Below, piece by piece: positions 52,966-59,877 of a DNA stretch of 64,000 bases. Every line of letters begins with the position of its first letter. Positions within the stretch are counted from its first letter, which is position 1. The notes beneath the pieces were generated by a model. It worked only from the letters and a program-made list of their open reading frames with translations, did no database searches and was not told where the DNA came from. This DNA is from Castellaniella daejeonensis (GTDB taxonomy: Bacteria; Pseudomonadota; Gammaproteobacteria; Burkholderiales; Burkholderiaceae_B): NCBI RefSeq assembly GCF_039523555.1, contig NZ_BAAAFN010000009.1:123494-187493 (forward strand). Reading direction: 5' to 3'. The position numbers and the translations under genes are program-made.

Positions 52966-53673
52966 ATGAATACCCTGGCTGAACACGTCACCGAAACCCT
53001 GCGCAACTGGATCCTGCAAGGCATCCTGGCGCCGGGGGAACGCCTGGAGGAAATCCCGCTGGCGGAAAAGCTCGGGGTTTCGCGCACGCCCATCCGCGCG
53101 GCTCTGGCCAACCTGGGCAACGAGGGGCTGCTGGAGCACCAGCCCAAACGCGGCTACGCGGTGCGCATCTACCAGTACGAAGACATCATCGGCGCCTATG
53201 AAGTGCGCGCCGTGCTAGAAGGCCTGGCCTGCCGGCGCGCCGCCCACAAGGGTCTGTCCAGCCTGGACATCAGCAAGCTCAAGGCCTGCCTGGCCGAAGG
53301 CGATGCCATCCTGGCCAAAGGCGTCCTGCTGCCCGAGGACCACCAGCCCTACCAGCGGATGAACATCACGCTGCATGAAACGCTGCTGAAGGCTGCCGAG
53401 AATTCCTGGGTCACGCGGTTCGCCACGCAGGCTCAGACGGCGCCGTTCGCCTCCGACCGGATCATGCTGTGGGACGACCATGGCGTGATCCTGCGGTCCC
53501 ACAACGACCACCACCGCATCGTCACCGCCGTCATCGAGCGCGACGGCGCGCGCGCCGAGCAACTGATGCGGGAACACGTGTACTACGCAGGCCTGCTGCT
53601 GCGGGACAACTACGAAAGGCTGAGCGGCAAGACCGTGCCGCCGGCGCAGGGTCCAGACGACGGACAGGAATGA
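52966..53673 (+). CDS. GntR family (FadR/FCD type) transcriptional regulator
   Basis: The 235-residue protein has a winged helix (LRNWILQGILAPGERLEEIPLAEKLGVSRTPIRAALANLGNEGLLEH, residues 13-60). A FCD effector domain follows (IIGAYEVRAVLEGLACRRAA, LHETLLKAAENSW, HNDHHRIVTAVIERDGARAEQLMREHV), with His and Asp residues for a metal site. It is divergent from the SDR-liv catabolic operon and most likely represses it until a carboxylate inducer binds. Confidence 0.93.
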   Translation: MNTLAEHVTETLRNWILQGILAPGERLEEIPLAEKLGVSRTPIRAALANLGNEGLLEHQPKRGYAVRIYQYEDIIGAYEVRAVLEGLACRRAAHKGLSSLDISKLKACLAEGDAILAKGVLLPEDHQPYQRMNITLHETLLKAAENSWVTRFATQAQTAPFASDRIMLWDDHGVILRSHNDHHRIVTAVIERDGARAEQLMREHVYYAGLLLRDNYERLSGKTVPPAQGPDDGQE

Positions 53674-53690
53674 GTCAAAGAGCCGGCAAT

Positions 53691-53723
53691 CCCGGGCTGC
53701 CCGTGACCCTGCGGCAGCCCGGG
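53691..53723. terminator. Hairpin between convergent gntR and yegP
   Basis: CCCGGGCTGCC (53691-53701) pairs with GGCAGCCCGGG (53713-53723). A second overlapping G/C-rich dyad (CCCGGGG/CCCCGGG) follows. Probably bidirectional termination. Confidence 0.6.
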
Positions 53724-53751
53724 GATAAACACCCCGGGGCGGGGGCGCTCT

Positions 53752-54081
53752 TCAGGTTTCGTCCTTTACCACAGCGGTCGGGCCGTTGGCCTTGACCGAG
53801 TCGATGCCATTGTCGCGGGCGGTTGCGGTGGTGTACATCTCGCTATTGCCGATGATTTCACCGTTGGCGGCGGACAGCGTGAAATAGAAGGAACCGTTCT
53901 TGGCCGTCAGGCGGTTGTAGCGTTCATCGGCAGGAGAATTCTTGCGCACCGACTCGATGCCCTGCTGGGCAGATGCCTTGGAAGCGTATCGCTGGCTGGT
54001 CAGGATCACCTGGTAATTGCCGGCCCTGAGGTTGAACATGAATTGTTCGCCACTGCGCTTGAGGATGTAATCGCCGCTCAT
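53752..54081 (-). CDS. YegP family (DUF1508/UPF0339) protein
   Basis: The 109-residue protein consists of two DUF1508 repeats: FMFNLRAGNYQVILTSQRYASKASAQQGIESVRKN and FYFTLSAANGEIIGNSEMYTTATARDNGIDSVKAN. Each has the repeat core F-x-F-x-L-x(3)-G-x-x-I. This is a stress-related family of unknown biochemical role. The start at MSGDYILKR is set by a GGAGAC ribosome site. Confidence 0.93.
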   Translation of the reverse strand: MSGDYILKRSGEQFMFNLRAGNYQVILTSQRYASKASAQQGIESVRKNSPADERYNRLTAKNGSFYFTLSAANGEIIGNSEMYTTATARDNGIDSVKANGPTAVVKDET

Positions 54082-54174
54082 GGATTTGTCTCCGGTTCTT
54101 GGTTTTCCGGACGGGCACGGACCACGCTCGTCCTGCCAGGACACTATATCGCAAGCGGTTCCGGTCCGGCACAC

Positions 54175-54705
54175 CTATCTCAGCAAACGCCGGATCCAAT
54201 CGCCATGGCGGCCCACGGCAGCAGCCAGGTCCTGTTCAGTGGCCAGCTGGAAACCGGAAAACTCGAAACCCGGCGCCACCGCGCACCCCACCAGGACGAA
54301 ATCATCGGGATGGGTCAGTTCCGCCGCGAACCAGCAGCCCGCAGGCACCACCGCCTGGGGCGCCGCGCCGGCATGGCGCAGGGGATCGCCCAGCCGATGC
54401 GTGACGAGCCCGCCATCGGGCGACAGCACATGCAGCGACAAGGGGCCGCCCGCGTGGAAAAACCAGGCCTCGTCCGCATCGATCCGGTGCCAGGCCGAAC
54501 AGGCACCCTGCGCCAGCAAATAGTAGATGGACGTGCCGGCGCTGCGCGAACCGCCCTGAAACGGCACCTGCAGGCCGGAGCGGAAGACTTCGCGGTAATA
54601 GCCGCCTTCGGGATGGGGCTGCAGGCCCAGCCTTGCCACCAGCGCCTGCCAGCCTGCGAGATCATCCCGGGCCCTGGCGCCCCCGGATGGCCGTGCATCA
54701 GTCAC
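54175..54705 (-). CDS. Cupin domain protein (DUF985 family)
   Basis: The 176-residue protein with a GTG start (54705) overlaps the yqaE stop by 8 bp. It carries LQPHPEGGYYREVFRS, TSIYYLL, SAWHRIDADEAWFFHAGGPLSLHVL and VPAGCWFAAEL, the DUF985 cupin pattern with His/Glu metal ligands. The function is unknown; relatives include YML079-like epimerase-fold proteins. Confidence 0.9.
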   Translation of the reverse strand: MTDARPSGGARARDDLAGWQALVARLGLQPHPEGGYYREVFRSGLQVPFQGGSRSAGTSIYYLLAQGACSAWHRIDADEAWFFHAGGPLSLHVLSPDGGLVTHRLGDPLRHAGAAPQAVVPAGCWFAAELTHPDDFVLVGCAVAPGFEFSGFQLATEQDLAAAVGRHGDWIRRLLR

Positions 54706-54892
54706 GGCCGCCCATCGCCTTTGCGATCTTCTTATCCGTGTTGTACTGGCTGAGCGCATAAACGGCCCAGATGGCCGCCGGAATCCAGCCGATCAGCGTG
54801 ATCTGCAGGATCAGGCAGATGATCCCCGAGATGGGGCGGCCAATGGTGAAGAACGCCAGCCAGGGCAGCAGCAGGGCAATGATGAGGCGCAT
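54698..54892 (-). CDS. yqaE: YqaE/Pmp3 family membrane protein
   Basis: This 64-residue protein has two hydrophobic helices: LIIALLLPWLAFFTIGRP and GIICLILQITLIGWIPAAIWAVY. The LGWIPAxIHA-like end is characteristic of the Pmp3/YqaE proteolipids, which modulate membrane potential under stress. The start MRLIIALL (54892) avoids 17 non-homologous residues of the longer frame. A TAGAAT -10-like box lies just upstream. Confidence 0.9.
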   Translation of the reverse strand: MRLIIALLLPWLAFFTIGRPISGIICLILQITLIGWIPAAIWAVYALSQYNTDKKIAKAMGGRD

Positions 54893-54941
54893 ATCGCACG
54901 TCCGAAGGTCTGAAAAGAACGAATATTCTACCGGCAGACGC

Positions 54942-54977
54942 AAAAAGGGCGGCGCGGCCCGCAGACCGCGCCGCCCT
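54942..54977 (-). terminator. Rho-independent terminator of hsp20
   Basis: AGGGCGGCGCGG (54946-54957) pairs exactly with CCGCGCCGCCCT (54966-54977) and the minus strand continues with five T. Confidence 0.9.
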
Positions 54978-54997
54978 GGCCACCCAGGACCGGACGA

Positions 54998-55450
54998 TTA
55001 CTGGATTGCCAGCTGCTGGGCGCCCTGGCCGTTCGCCTTCTTGGGCAACGACAGCTCCAGCACCCCATCGGCGCAGCGGGCGGTCGCCGCGGCCGCATCG
55101 ATGTCGTGGCCCAGGCTGAAGCGGCGCATCTGCACGCCGTGATAGCGTTCGCGGCGCAGCACCGTCTCGCCTTCCTTCTCTTCGTTTTCCCGGGTCTTTT
55201 CCACCCGGATCGACACCACGTTACCCTCGATCGAGACCCTGATGTCTTCCTTGCGGGCGCCGGGCACCTCGGCCTTGACGGCATAGGCCTGCTCCGTCTC
55301 GGTCACGTCGATGTTCAGGCGCGGCTCTTCCACGCGCCCGGACAGGGCCGACGCCAGCGGAAAGCGGTTGAAGAAGTCGTCGATGCCCCGCAGGCTTTCA
55401 AAACCCGTCAGGTCGCCGAACGGATTGAAACGCGTCAGATGATTTGCCAT
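54998..55450 (-). CDS. Hsp20/alpha-crystallin family small heat shock protein
   Basis: The 150-residue chaperone holds unfolding proteins. It has LNIDVTETEQAYAVKAEVPGARKEDIRVSIEGNVVSIR, then RRERYHGVQMRRFSLGHDIDAAAATARCADGVLELSLPKK, the alpha-crystallin domain with the A-x-x-x-n-G-V-L signature, and a short C-terminal tail. The start MANHLTRFN has GGGAGG upstream. A sigma-32-like promoter lies about 80 bp before it. Confidence 0.94.
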   Translation of the reverse strand: MANHLTRFNPFGDLTGFESLRGIDDFFNRFPLASALSGRVEEPRLNIDVTETEQAYAVKAEVPGARKEDIRVSIEGNVVSIRVEKTRENEEKEGETVLRRERYHGVQMRRFSLGHDIDAAAATARCADGVLELSLPKKANGQGAQQLAIQ

Positions 55451-55530
55451 GTCGAACCTCCCAATGCGGTCAACCATAGGAAAAGGCACGGACGGCGCGC
55501 ATGGATTTACACCATCCTGCCGGTGCTTTC

Positions 55531-55560
55531 AATATGGGTTTTCTCGTACTGGAATTCAAG
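55531..55560 (-). promoter_or_regulatory. Candidate sigma-32 heat-shock promoter of hsp20
   Basis: On the minus strand, CTTGAA (55560-55555) and CCCATATT (55538-55531) are separated by 16 bases and match CTTGAAA-N11-16-CCCATNT. The ~75-nt leader ends in GGGAGGT, partly able to pair with an upstream UUGACC. Confidence 0.65.
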
Positions 55561-55638
55561 CGATTCTGGCAGGCAAGTGCAGGGGGTGTTGATGGGGATC
55601 AAATGCAGAGAAACACCCCGGACAGCCACATCACGGCA

Positions 55639-56523
55639 TCACTGCCAGGCAGGAACCTTGACCTTCACCCCCAAGGCCACCAGGCGAGCGTGCAGGTCTT
55701 CATTAATCTGCCTTTTCTTTTCCTCGAACTCGACGACTTCCCTGGGAAAGTCCGCCAGACGGCTTCTGGGGTAGCGTTTCGCTTGCTTACAGTGCAACCC
55801 CAGGATATCCACGATCCGCGTCCTGCCGTCCTTCATCCCAGAAAACACGACAGGAATCCCCATCGCTGCACAGGGCATGGCGCAATGAATACGCCGGGTG
55901 ATGATCAACCCCGCATTTTCCCGATAAAAGTCCAGAAGTTCACTGGCTGCCTGGAACCGCAGGGGCTGCGACATATAGGGCTCCAGCTCATGCGAGATGA
56001 AGACAAAATCCCGGCGCTCGGAGCGCAGGAAATTGCGCAGAGGCTCATCCACCAACACGACCTTGTCCGCAGCCAGATCCGCTGCCCGTCTGGGAAAAGT
56101 CATGGTGGCGCAACCGCTGACATAAGCATCGATACTGCATTCCCGCATGTACTCAGCCGTCATATGGTCCCGACAGCCGATGGGCGCATACCGCTTGAAG
56201 TATTCCTTATGCTCGCGGATGATGGCGGCGGATTCCCGGGAAATGTGAAACCCCAGAAAGACCGGGATGATCGACGGCGACGGCGGCCAGTTGTCGGGTT
56301 CATCCGTGAACCAGCCGTTCATGACGACCGCCATGGGTTCGCCATCGTACTGGTTCATGAAATCGCGATCGACCAGATGATATTCCTGGTCCAGATGCTG
56401 TGCGACTGCCAAGGTCTGGATAAAGTCTCCCACATTGGTGGAATTCGAATAGCAAAACAGGCCGACCTTCACATTTCCCCCTGCGCCCTGGTGGAACAGG
56501 ACGGATTTTTTTCGGAGTGCCAT
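55639..56523 (-). CDS. Polysaccharide pyruvyl transferase family protein
   Basis: The 294-residue protein shows VGLFCYSNSTNVGDFIQTLAVAQHL (family start), VVMNGWF, FLGFHIS, RYAPIGCRDHMTAEYM, YVSGCATMTF and LIITRRIHCAMPCAAMGIPVVF, the pattern of PS_pyruv_trans (PF04230). Known members transfer pyruvate ketals to exopolysaccharide sugars. The start may be GTG 56472 (VKVGLF) behind GGGGGA rather than ATG 56523. It is the most distal gene on the minus strand of the polysaccharide cluster. Confidence 0.88.
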   Translation of the reverse strand: MALRKKSVLFHQGAGGNVKVGLFCYSNSTNVGDFIQTLAVAQHLDQEYHLVDRDFMNQYDGEPMAVVMNGWFTDEPDNWPPSPSIIPVFLGFHISRESAAIIREHKEYFKRYAPIGCRDHMTAEYMRECSIDAYVSGCATMTFPRRAADLAADKVVLVDEPLRNFLRSERRDFVFISHELEPYMSQPLRFQAASELLDFYRENAGLIITRRIHCAMPCAAMGIPVVFSGMKDGRTRIVDILGLHCKQAKRYPRSRLADFPREVVEFEEKKRQINEDLHARLVALGVKVKVPAWQ

Positions 56524-56603
56524 GCTGGGCGATGTGCCTGCACAGCTGCTAGGGCGGAAATTTTACCATTTAGTTTCTTGTTGTTACACAAGCCACGGAT
56601 TCG

Positions 56604-57878
56604 CTACCGCGCACCCCACCCTGTCAGCACGATCCGCACAGTCTTGAACACGATCAGGATGTCCAGCCACAGCGAGAAATGCTTGATGTAATAAAAATCG
56701 TGCTGGATCTTGACCCGTGTCGCGTCGGCATCGCCGGCATAGCCCTGCATCACCTGGGCCCAGCCCGTGATGCCCGGCCGCACGACATGACGGTAAATGT
56801 AGAAAGGAATTTCGGCGTCGAATTGGTCCACGAACACCCGTTGCTCGGGGCGCGGCCCAATCAGGCTCATATCGCCCTTCAGCACATTCCAGAGCTGGGG
56901 TAGTTCGTCCAGCCGCGTCTTGCGAATGAATGCGCCCACGCGCGTAATGCGATCATCCCCATCGCTGGCCAGGCGTGCGCCATCGGCCTCGGCATCGACG
57001 CGCATGCTGCGGAATTTATAGATGCGGAAATCCCGGTTGCCCAGGCCCACACGATTCTGCACGAACAGAGCCGGGCCGGGGCTGTCCATGCGGATTGCAA
57101 TCGCGGTGAACAGCATCAGCGGCAAGACCACCGGCGCCACCACCAGCACACCCAGGATATCGATCAGGCGCTTGCAGACCGCATACAGCGGCGACGGCAG
57201 CAAGGTGCCGACTTCGTTTTCCGCCAGGTGATCGATACGCACACGGCCGGTCAGCCCTTCCATCACCTGGCGGATGTGAAAAACGGGAATGTGCGCCAGG
57301 ATGCACTGCGCCAGGAAACGTTCCCATTCCGGCGTCATGCTCGATCCACGCAGATCCGCAACAACGGCGTCATACCGCACGCCTTCCAGGTCCGGCCGCG
57401 TCAGGTGACGAATTTCAAGGTTCGGAGCCGACTGCAGGGTACAGGGGGGATCCATGGGCAGTACGGCGAACTTCAGCCGCCGATAACGCCGGCCAACGAA
57501 ATACCCCGCATAGCACCACAGCAAGCTTAAAACATAGGCAGACAACAGTACGGGACGCGAATACCCGCTGCGATTGAAAAACAGAATCGCAAAAGCCAGC
57601 AAAAATACCCCTGTCACGATGGGCGCGATATGCGCCATGATCCCGCCGCCCGAAAACCGCGCCAGACGGCGGAGCACCAGCACGATGACGATGAACGACA
57701 GGCCAACGGCCCACAGGGTGTTGACCCGTACCGTATCAAGGTGCTGCCAGAACGCGCCGCCCCACGCCCACACTGCAGGCACCACCAAGGCCACGCACAA
57801 GCCCGCCAGCAACTGAAACGGACCGCTCAGCAGCAGGATTTCATACCAGCGGGAGTGGCGGCGTTCGTAACGGCCCAT
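56604..57878 (-). CDS. Undecaprenyl-phosphate sugar phosphotransferase (WcaJ-like, bacterial sugar transferase)
   Basis: The 424-residue initiating enzyme transfers a sugar-1-phosphate to undecaprenyl phosphate. It has four N-terminal helices, a CoA-binding-like middle domain (YDAVVADLRGS), and the C-terminal PF02397 catalytic region: AVCKRLIDILGVLVVAPVVLPLM, DSPGPALFVQNRVGLGNRDFRIYKFRSM, IRKTRLDELPQLWNVLKGDMSLIGPRPEQ and RPGITGWAQV. The start MGRYERRHS (57878) follows GAGAGGA. Confidence 0.92.
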   Translation of the reverse strand: MGRYERRHSRWYEILLLSGPFQLLAGLCVALVVPAVWAWGGAFWQHLDTVRVNTLWAVGLSFIVIVLVLRRLARFSGGGIMAHIAPIVTGVFLLAFAILFFNRSGYSRPVLLSAYVLSLLWCYAGYFVGRRYRRLKFAVLPMDPPCTLQSAPNLEIRHLTRPDLEGVRYDAVVADLRGSSMTPEWERFLAQCILAHIPVFHIRQVMEGLTGRVRIDHLAENEVGTLLPSPLYAVCKRLIDILGVLVVAPVVLPLMLFTAIAIRMDSPGPALFVQNRVGLGNRDFRIYKFRSMRVDAEADGARLASDGDDRITRVGAFIRKTRLDELPQLWNVLKGDMSLIGPRPEQRVFVDQFDAEIPFYIYRHVVRPGITGWAQVMQGYAGDADATRVKIQHDFYYIKHFSLWLDILIVFKTVRIVLTGWGAR

Positions 57879-57898
57879 GTCGGCATCCTCTCGCAAAC

Positions 57899-59056
57899 TC
57901 AAGCCCTTCCCCTTTGAATCACACCTGCCGTGCCCTGCAACAACCATTCCGACAGCAGCGCATTGACGCGGCGCACGTCAAAGCGCTCTTCGGCCAGGCG
58001 GCGGCTGGCCGCCCCCATGATTTCGATCCGCTCCGGTTCCTGCACGAAGCCCAGCATGGCCTGCGCCAGCGCACTTGCATCCCGCACCGGCACCCGGAAA
58101 CCGTTCACGCCGTCCTCGATCGTTTCCCGGCACCCCGGGGCATCGGTGGTAATCACCGGCCGCCCCATGGCCATGGCTTCCTGGGTGCTGCGCGGCACGC
58201 CTTCCCGCCACGACGGCAGCACGAACACACTGGCTTGCGCCAGCCAGGGCCGCACATCCACGTGGCCAGGCCATTCCAGTACGCCTTCGTCCACCCAGGA
58301 CTGGACTTCAGCGCGGGCCAGGCCGCCCGGATTCGAATCCAGCCCACCCAACAGCAGGAACCTCACACCCGGATGCCGGCTGCGCACTTCCCGGGCGGCC
58401 TGCACGTATTCGACGATGCCTTTTTCACGCAACAGCCGGGCCACCAGCAGAAAGGTGACTGGATCCCGGACGGGCGGCGCGGGTGTCCAGGCATCCAGAT
58501 CCACACCGATCCCGCCCAGCACCACGCCACGATCGGCCGGCACCAGGCCGCGCACCTCGAATTCACGGCGATCATCCGGATTCAGGAAAATCACCCGATG
58601 TGCCCGCGACAAGGCCAGCCGGTAAAGCCAGGCCACCACACGGCGCAGAACCCGCCGCTTCCAGCCCAGGGGCTGATCCCCGTCGGTGAATACAAAGCCC
58701 ACGCCTTCAATCATTGCAACCCGGCGCGGCACCCGTGCAGCCCAGGCCGCCAGCGTGCCGTAGATGACCGGTTTGGTCGAAAACGCAAACGTCGCGTCCG
58801 GCTGCACACGCCGCAGCAGGCGCATCAACGCCCAGGCATCACGCAAATCGCGCACGGGATTCATGCCGGTACGCTGCAGGCTATAGTCAACGGGTTCGGC
58901 CCCCAGCCCGCGCACGGCAGCCCGATCCTCGTCCCGGTAATCGGGGGCCAGGCACAGCACCCGCGCGCCGGAAGCGCACAGATCACGAATCCAGTCCCCC
59001 CGGAAGTTCAGCAGGGAACCGGCATGGTGAGCAATCAGGGCTATCGTTTTCGGCAT
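57899..59056 (-). CDS. Glycosyltransferase family 4 protein
   Basis: The 385-residue GT-B enzyme starts MPKTIALIAHHAGSLLNFRGDWI and shows FAFSTKPVIYGTLAAWAARVP, FLLVARLLREKGIVEYVQAA, VFVLPSWREGVPRSTQEAMAMGRPVITTDAPGCRE (the E-x7-E nucleotide-sugar motif) and GVNGFRVP. It adds a sugar to the repeat unit. It resembles PglA/PimB-type N-acetylgalactosaminyl or related transferases; the sugar is not determined. Confidence 0.92.
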   Translation of the reverse strand: MPKTIALIAHHAGSLLNFRGDWIRDLCASGARVLCLAPDYRDEDRAAVRGLGAEPVDYSLQRTGMNPVRDLRDAWALMRLLRRVQPDATFAFSTKPVIYGTLAAWAARVPRRVAMIEGVGFVFTDGDQPLGWKRRVLRRVVAWLYRLALSRAHRVIFLNPDDRREFEVRGLVPADRGVVLGGIGVDLDAWTPAPPVRDPVTFLLVARLLREKGIVEYVQAAREVRSRHPGVRFLLLGGLDSNPGGLARAEVQSWVDEGVLEWPGHVDVRPWLAQASVFVLPSWREGVPRSTQEAMAMGRPVITTDAPGCRETIEDGVNGFRVPVRDASALAQAMLGFVQEPERIEIMGAASRRLAEERFDVRRVNALLSEWLLQGTAGVIQRGRA

Positions 59057-59067
59057 ACCCGGATTAT

Positions 59068-59877
59068 CTATCCTTCCATCCCATCCGTGCGCACACGACG
59101 CGCGGCCCGGTATGCCAGGCATTGCGCGCAGCGCACCGCGGCCTTTAGCTTGTCCACGAAATGGGGCTCCCTGCGGATCTGGGCGGCGTAAAACAGGAAA
59201 AACCCCCTGGGGTTGCGCCGCAAATGTATCGAAAAGTTCCGAGTATACCCATCCTCCAGGTACTCGCAGCGATAAACGGCGCGGTCCAGATAGAACAGGA
59301 TGGTGCCCTGATCGCCGATCCTGTTCCAGGCATACTGGTCCGGCACGAATTTTTCGCCCGGGATCACGGGAAACGGCACGGCCGCCATGGCCTTGCGCCG
59401 GAAGACGTAGGCCAGATCCCCCCGCACACGACGCCCGGCTTGCGTCGGCGCGGCGGCCCAGGGCACAGGCAGGTCGGCACACTCGCGGCCTAGCACCCGG
59501 CCCAGGGCGTCGGTCTTGCGAAAGCACAGCCCCACCACGCCCGCATCGTCTTTCACCGGCTGCAGCGCCGCCGTCACGACCTGCAGCGCGTTGTCCGGCA
59601 GCCAATCATCGCTGTCGACGATAAAGATCCAATCGCCCCGCGCCTGATCCACCCCGGTGTTGACAGCCACGTGCTTGCCGCCATTGGACTGGAACACCCG
59701 CCGCACGGCAAACGGCGCTCGCGTAGCAAACCCATCCACCAGTGCGGCCGTCTCGTCCGTACTGCCGTCATCCACCACCAGCCATTCGAAGTCCATGCTC
59801 GCCTGCCGCAGCAGGCTGTCGAAAAGACGCGGCAGGGTGCGGGCCCGATCATAGGACGGCGTCAGCACCGTCAGCAT
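59068..59877 (-). CDS. Glycosyltransferase family 2 protein
   Basis: The 269-residue GT-A enzyme shows LTVLTPSYDRARTLPRLFDSLLRQ, WLVVDDGSTDETA, and the metal-binding IFIVDSDDWLPDNAL (DxD near 90). Conserved FRRKAMAAVPFPVIPGEKFVPDQYAWNRIG follows. It resembles SpsA/WcaA-type enzymes. The start MLTVLTPS (59877) lies 7 bp inside the next gene's end. Confidence 0.92.
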   Translation of the reverse strand: MLTVLTPSYDRARTLPRLFDSLLRQASMDFEWLVVDDGSTDETAALVDGFATRAPFAVRRVFQSNGGKHVAVNTGVDQARGDWIFIVDSDDWLPDNALQVVTAALQPVKDDAGVVGLCFRKTDALGRVLGRECADLPVPWAAAPTQAGRRVRGDLAYVFRRKAMAAVPFPVIPGEKFVPDQYAWNRIGDQGTILFYLDRAVYRCEYLEDGYTRNFSIHLRRNPRGFFLFYAAQIRREPHFVDKLKAAVRCAQCLAYRAARRVRTDGMEG

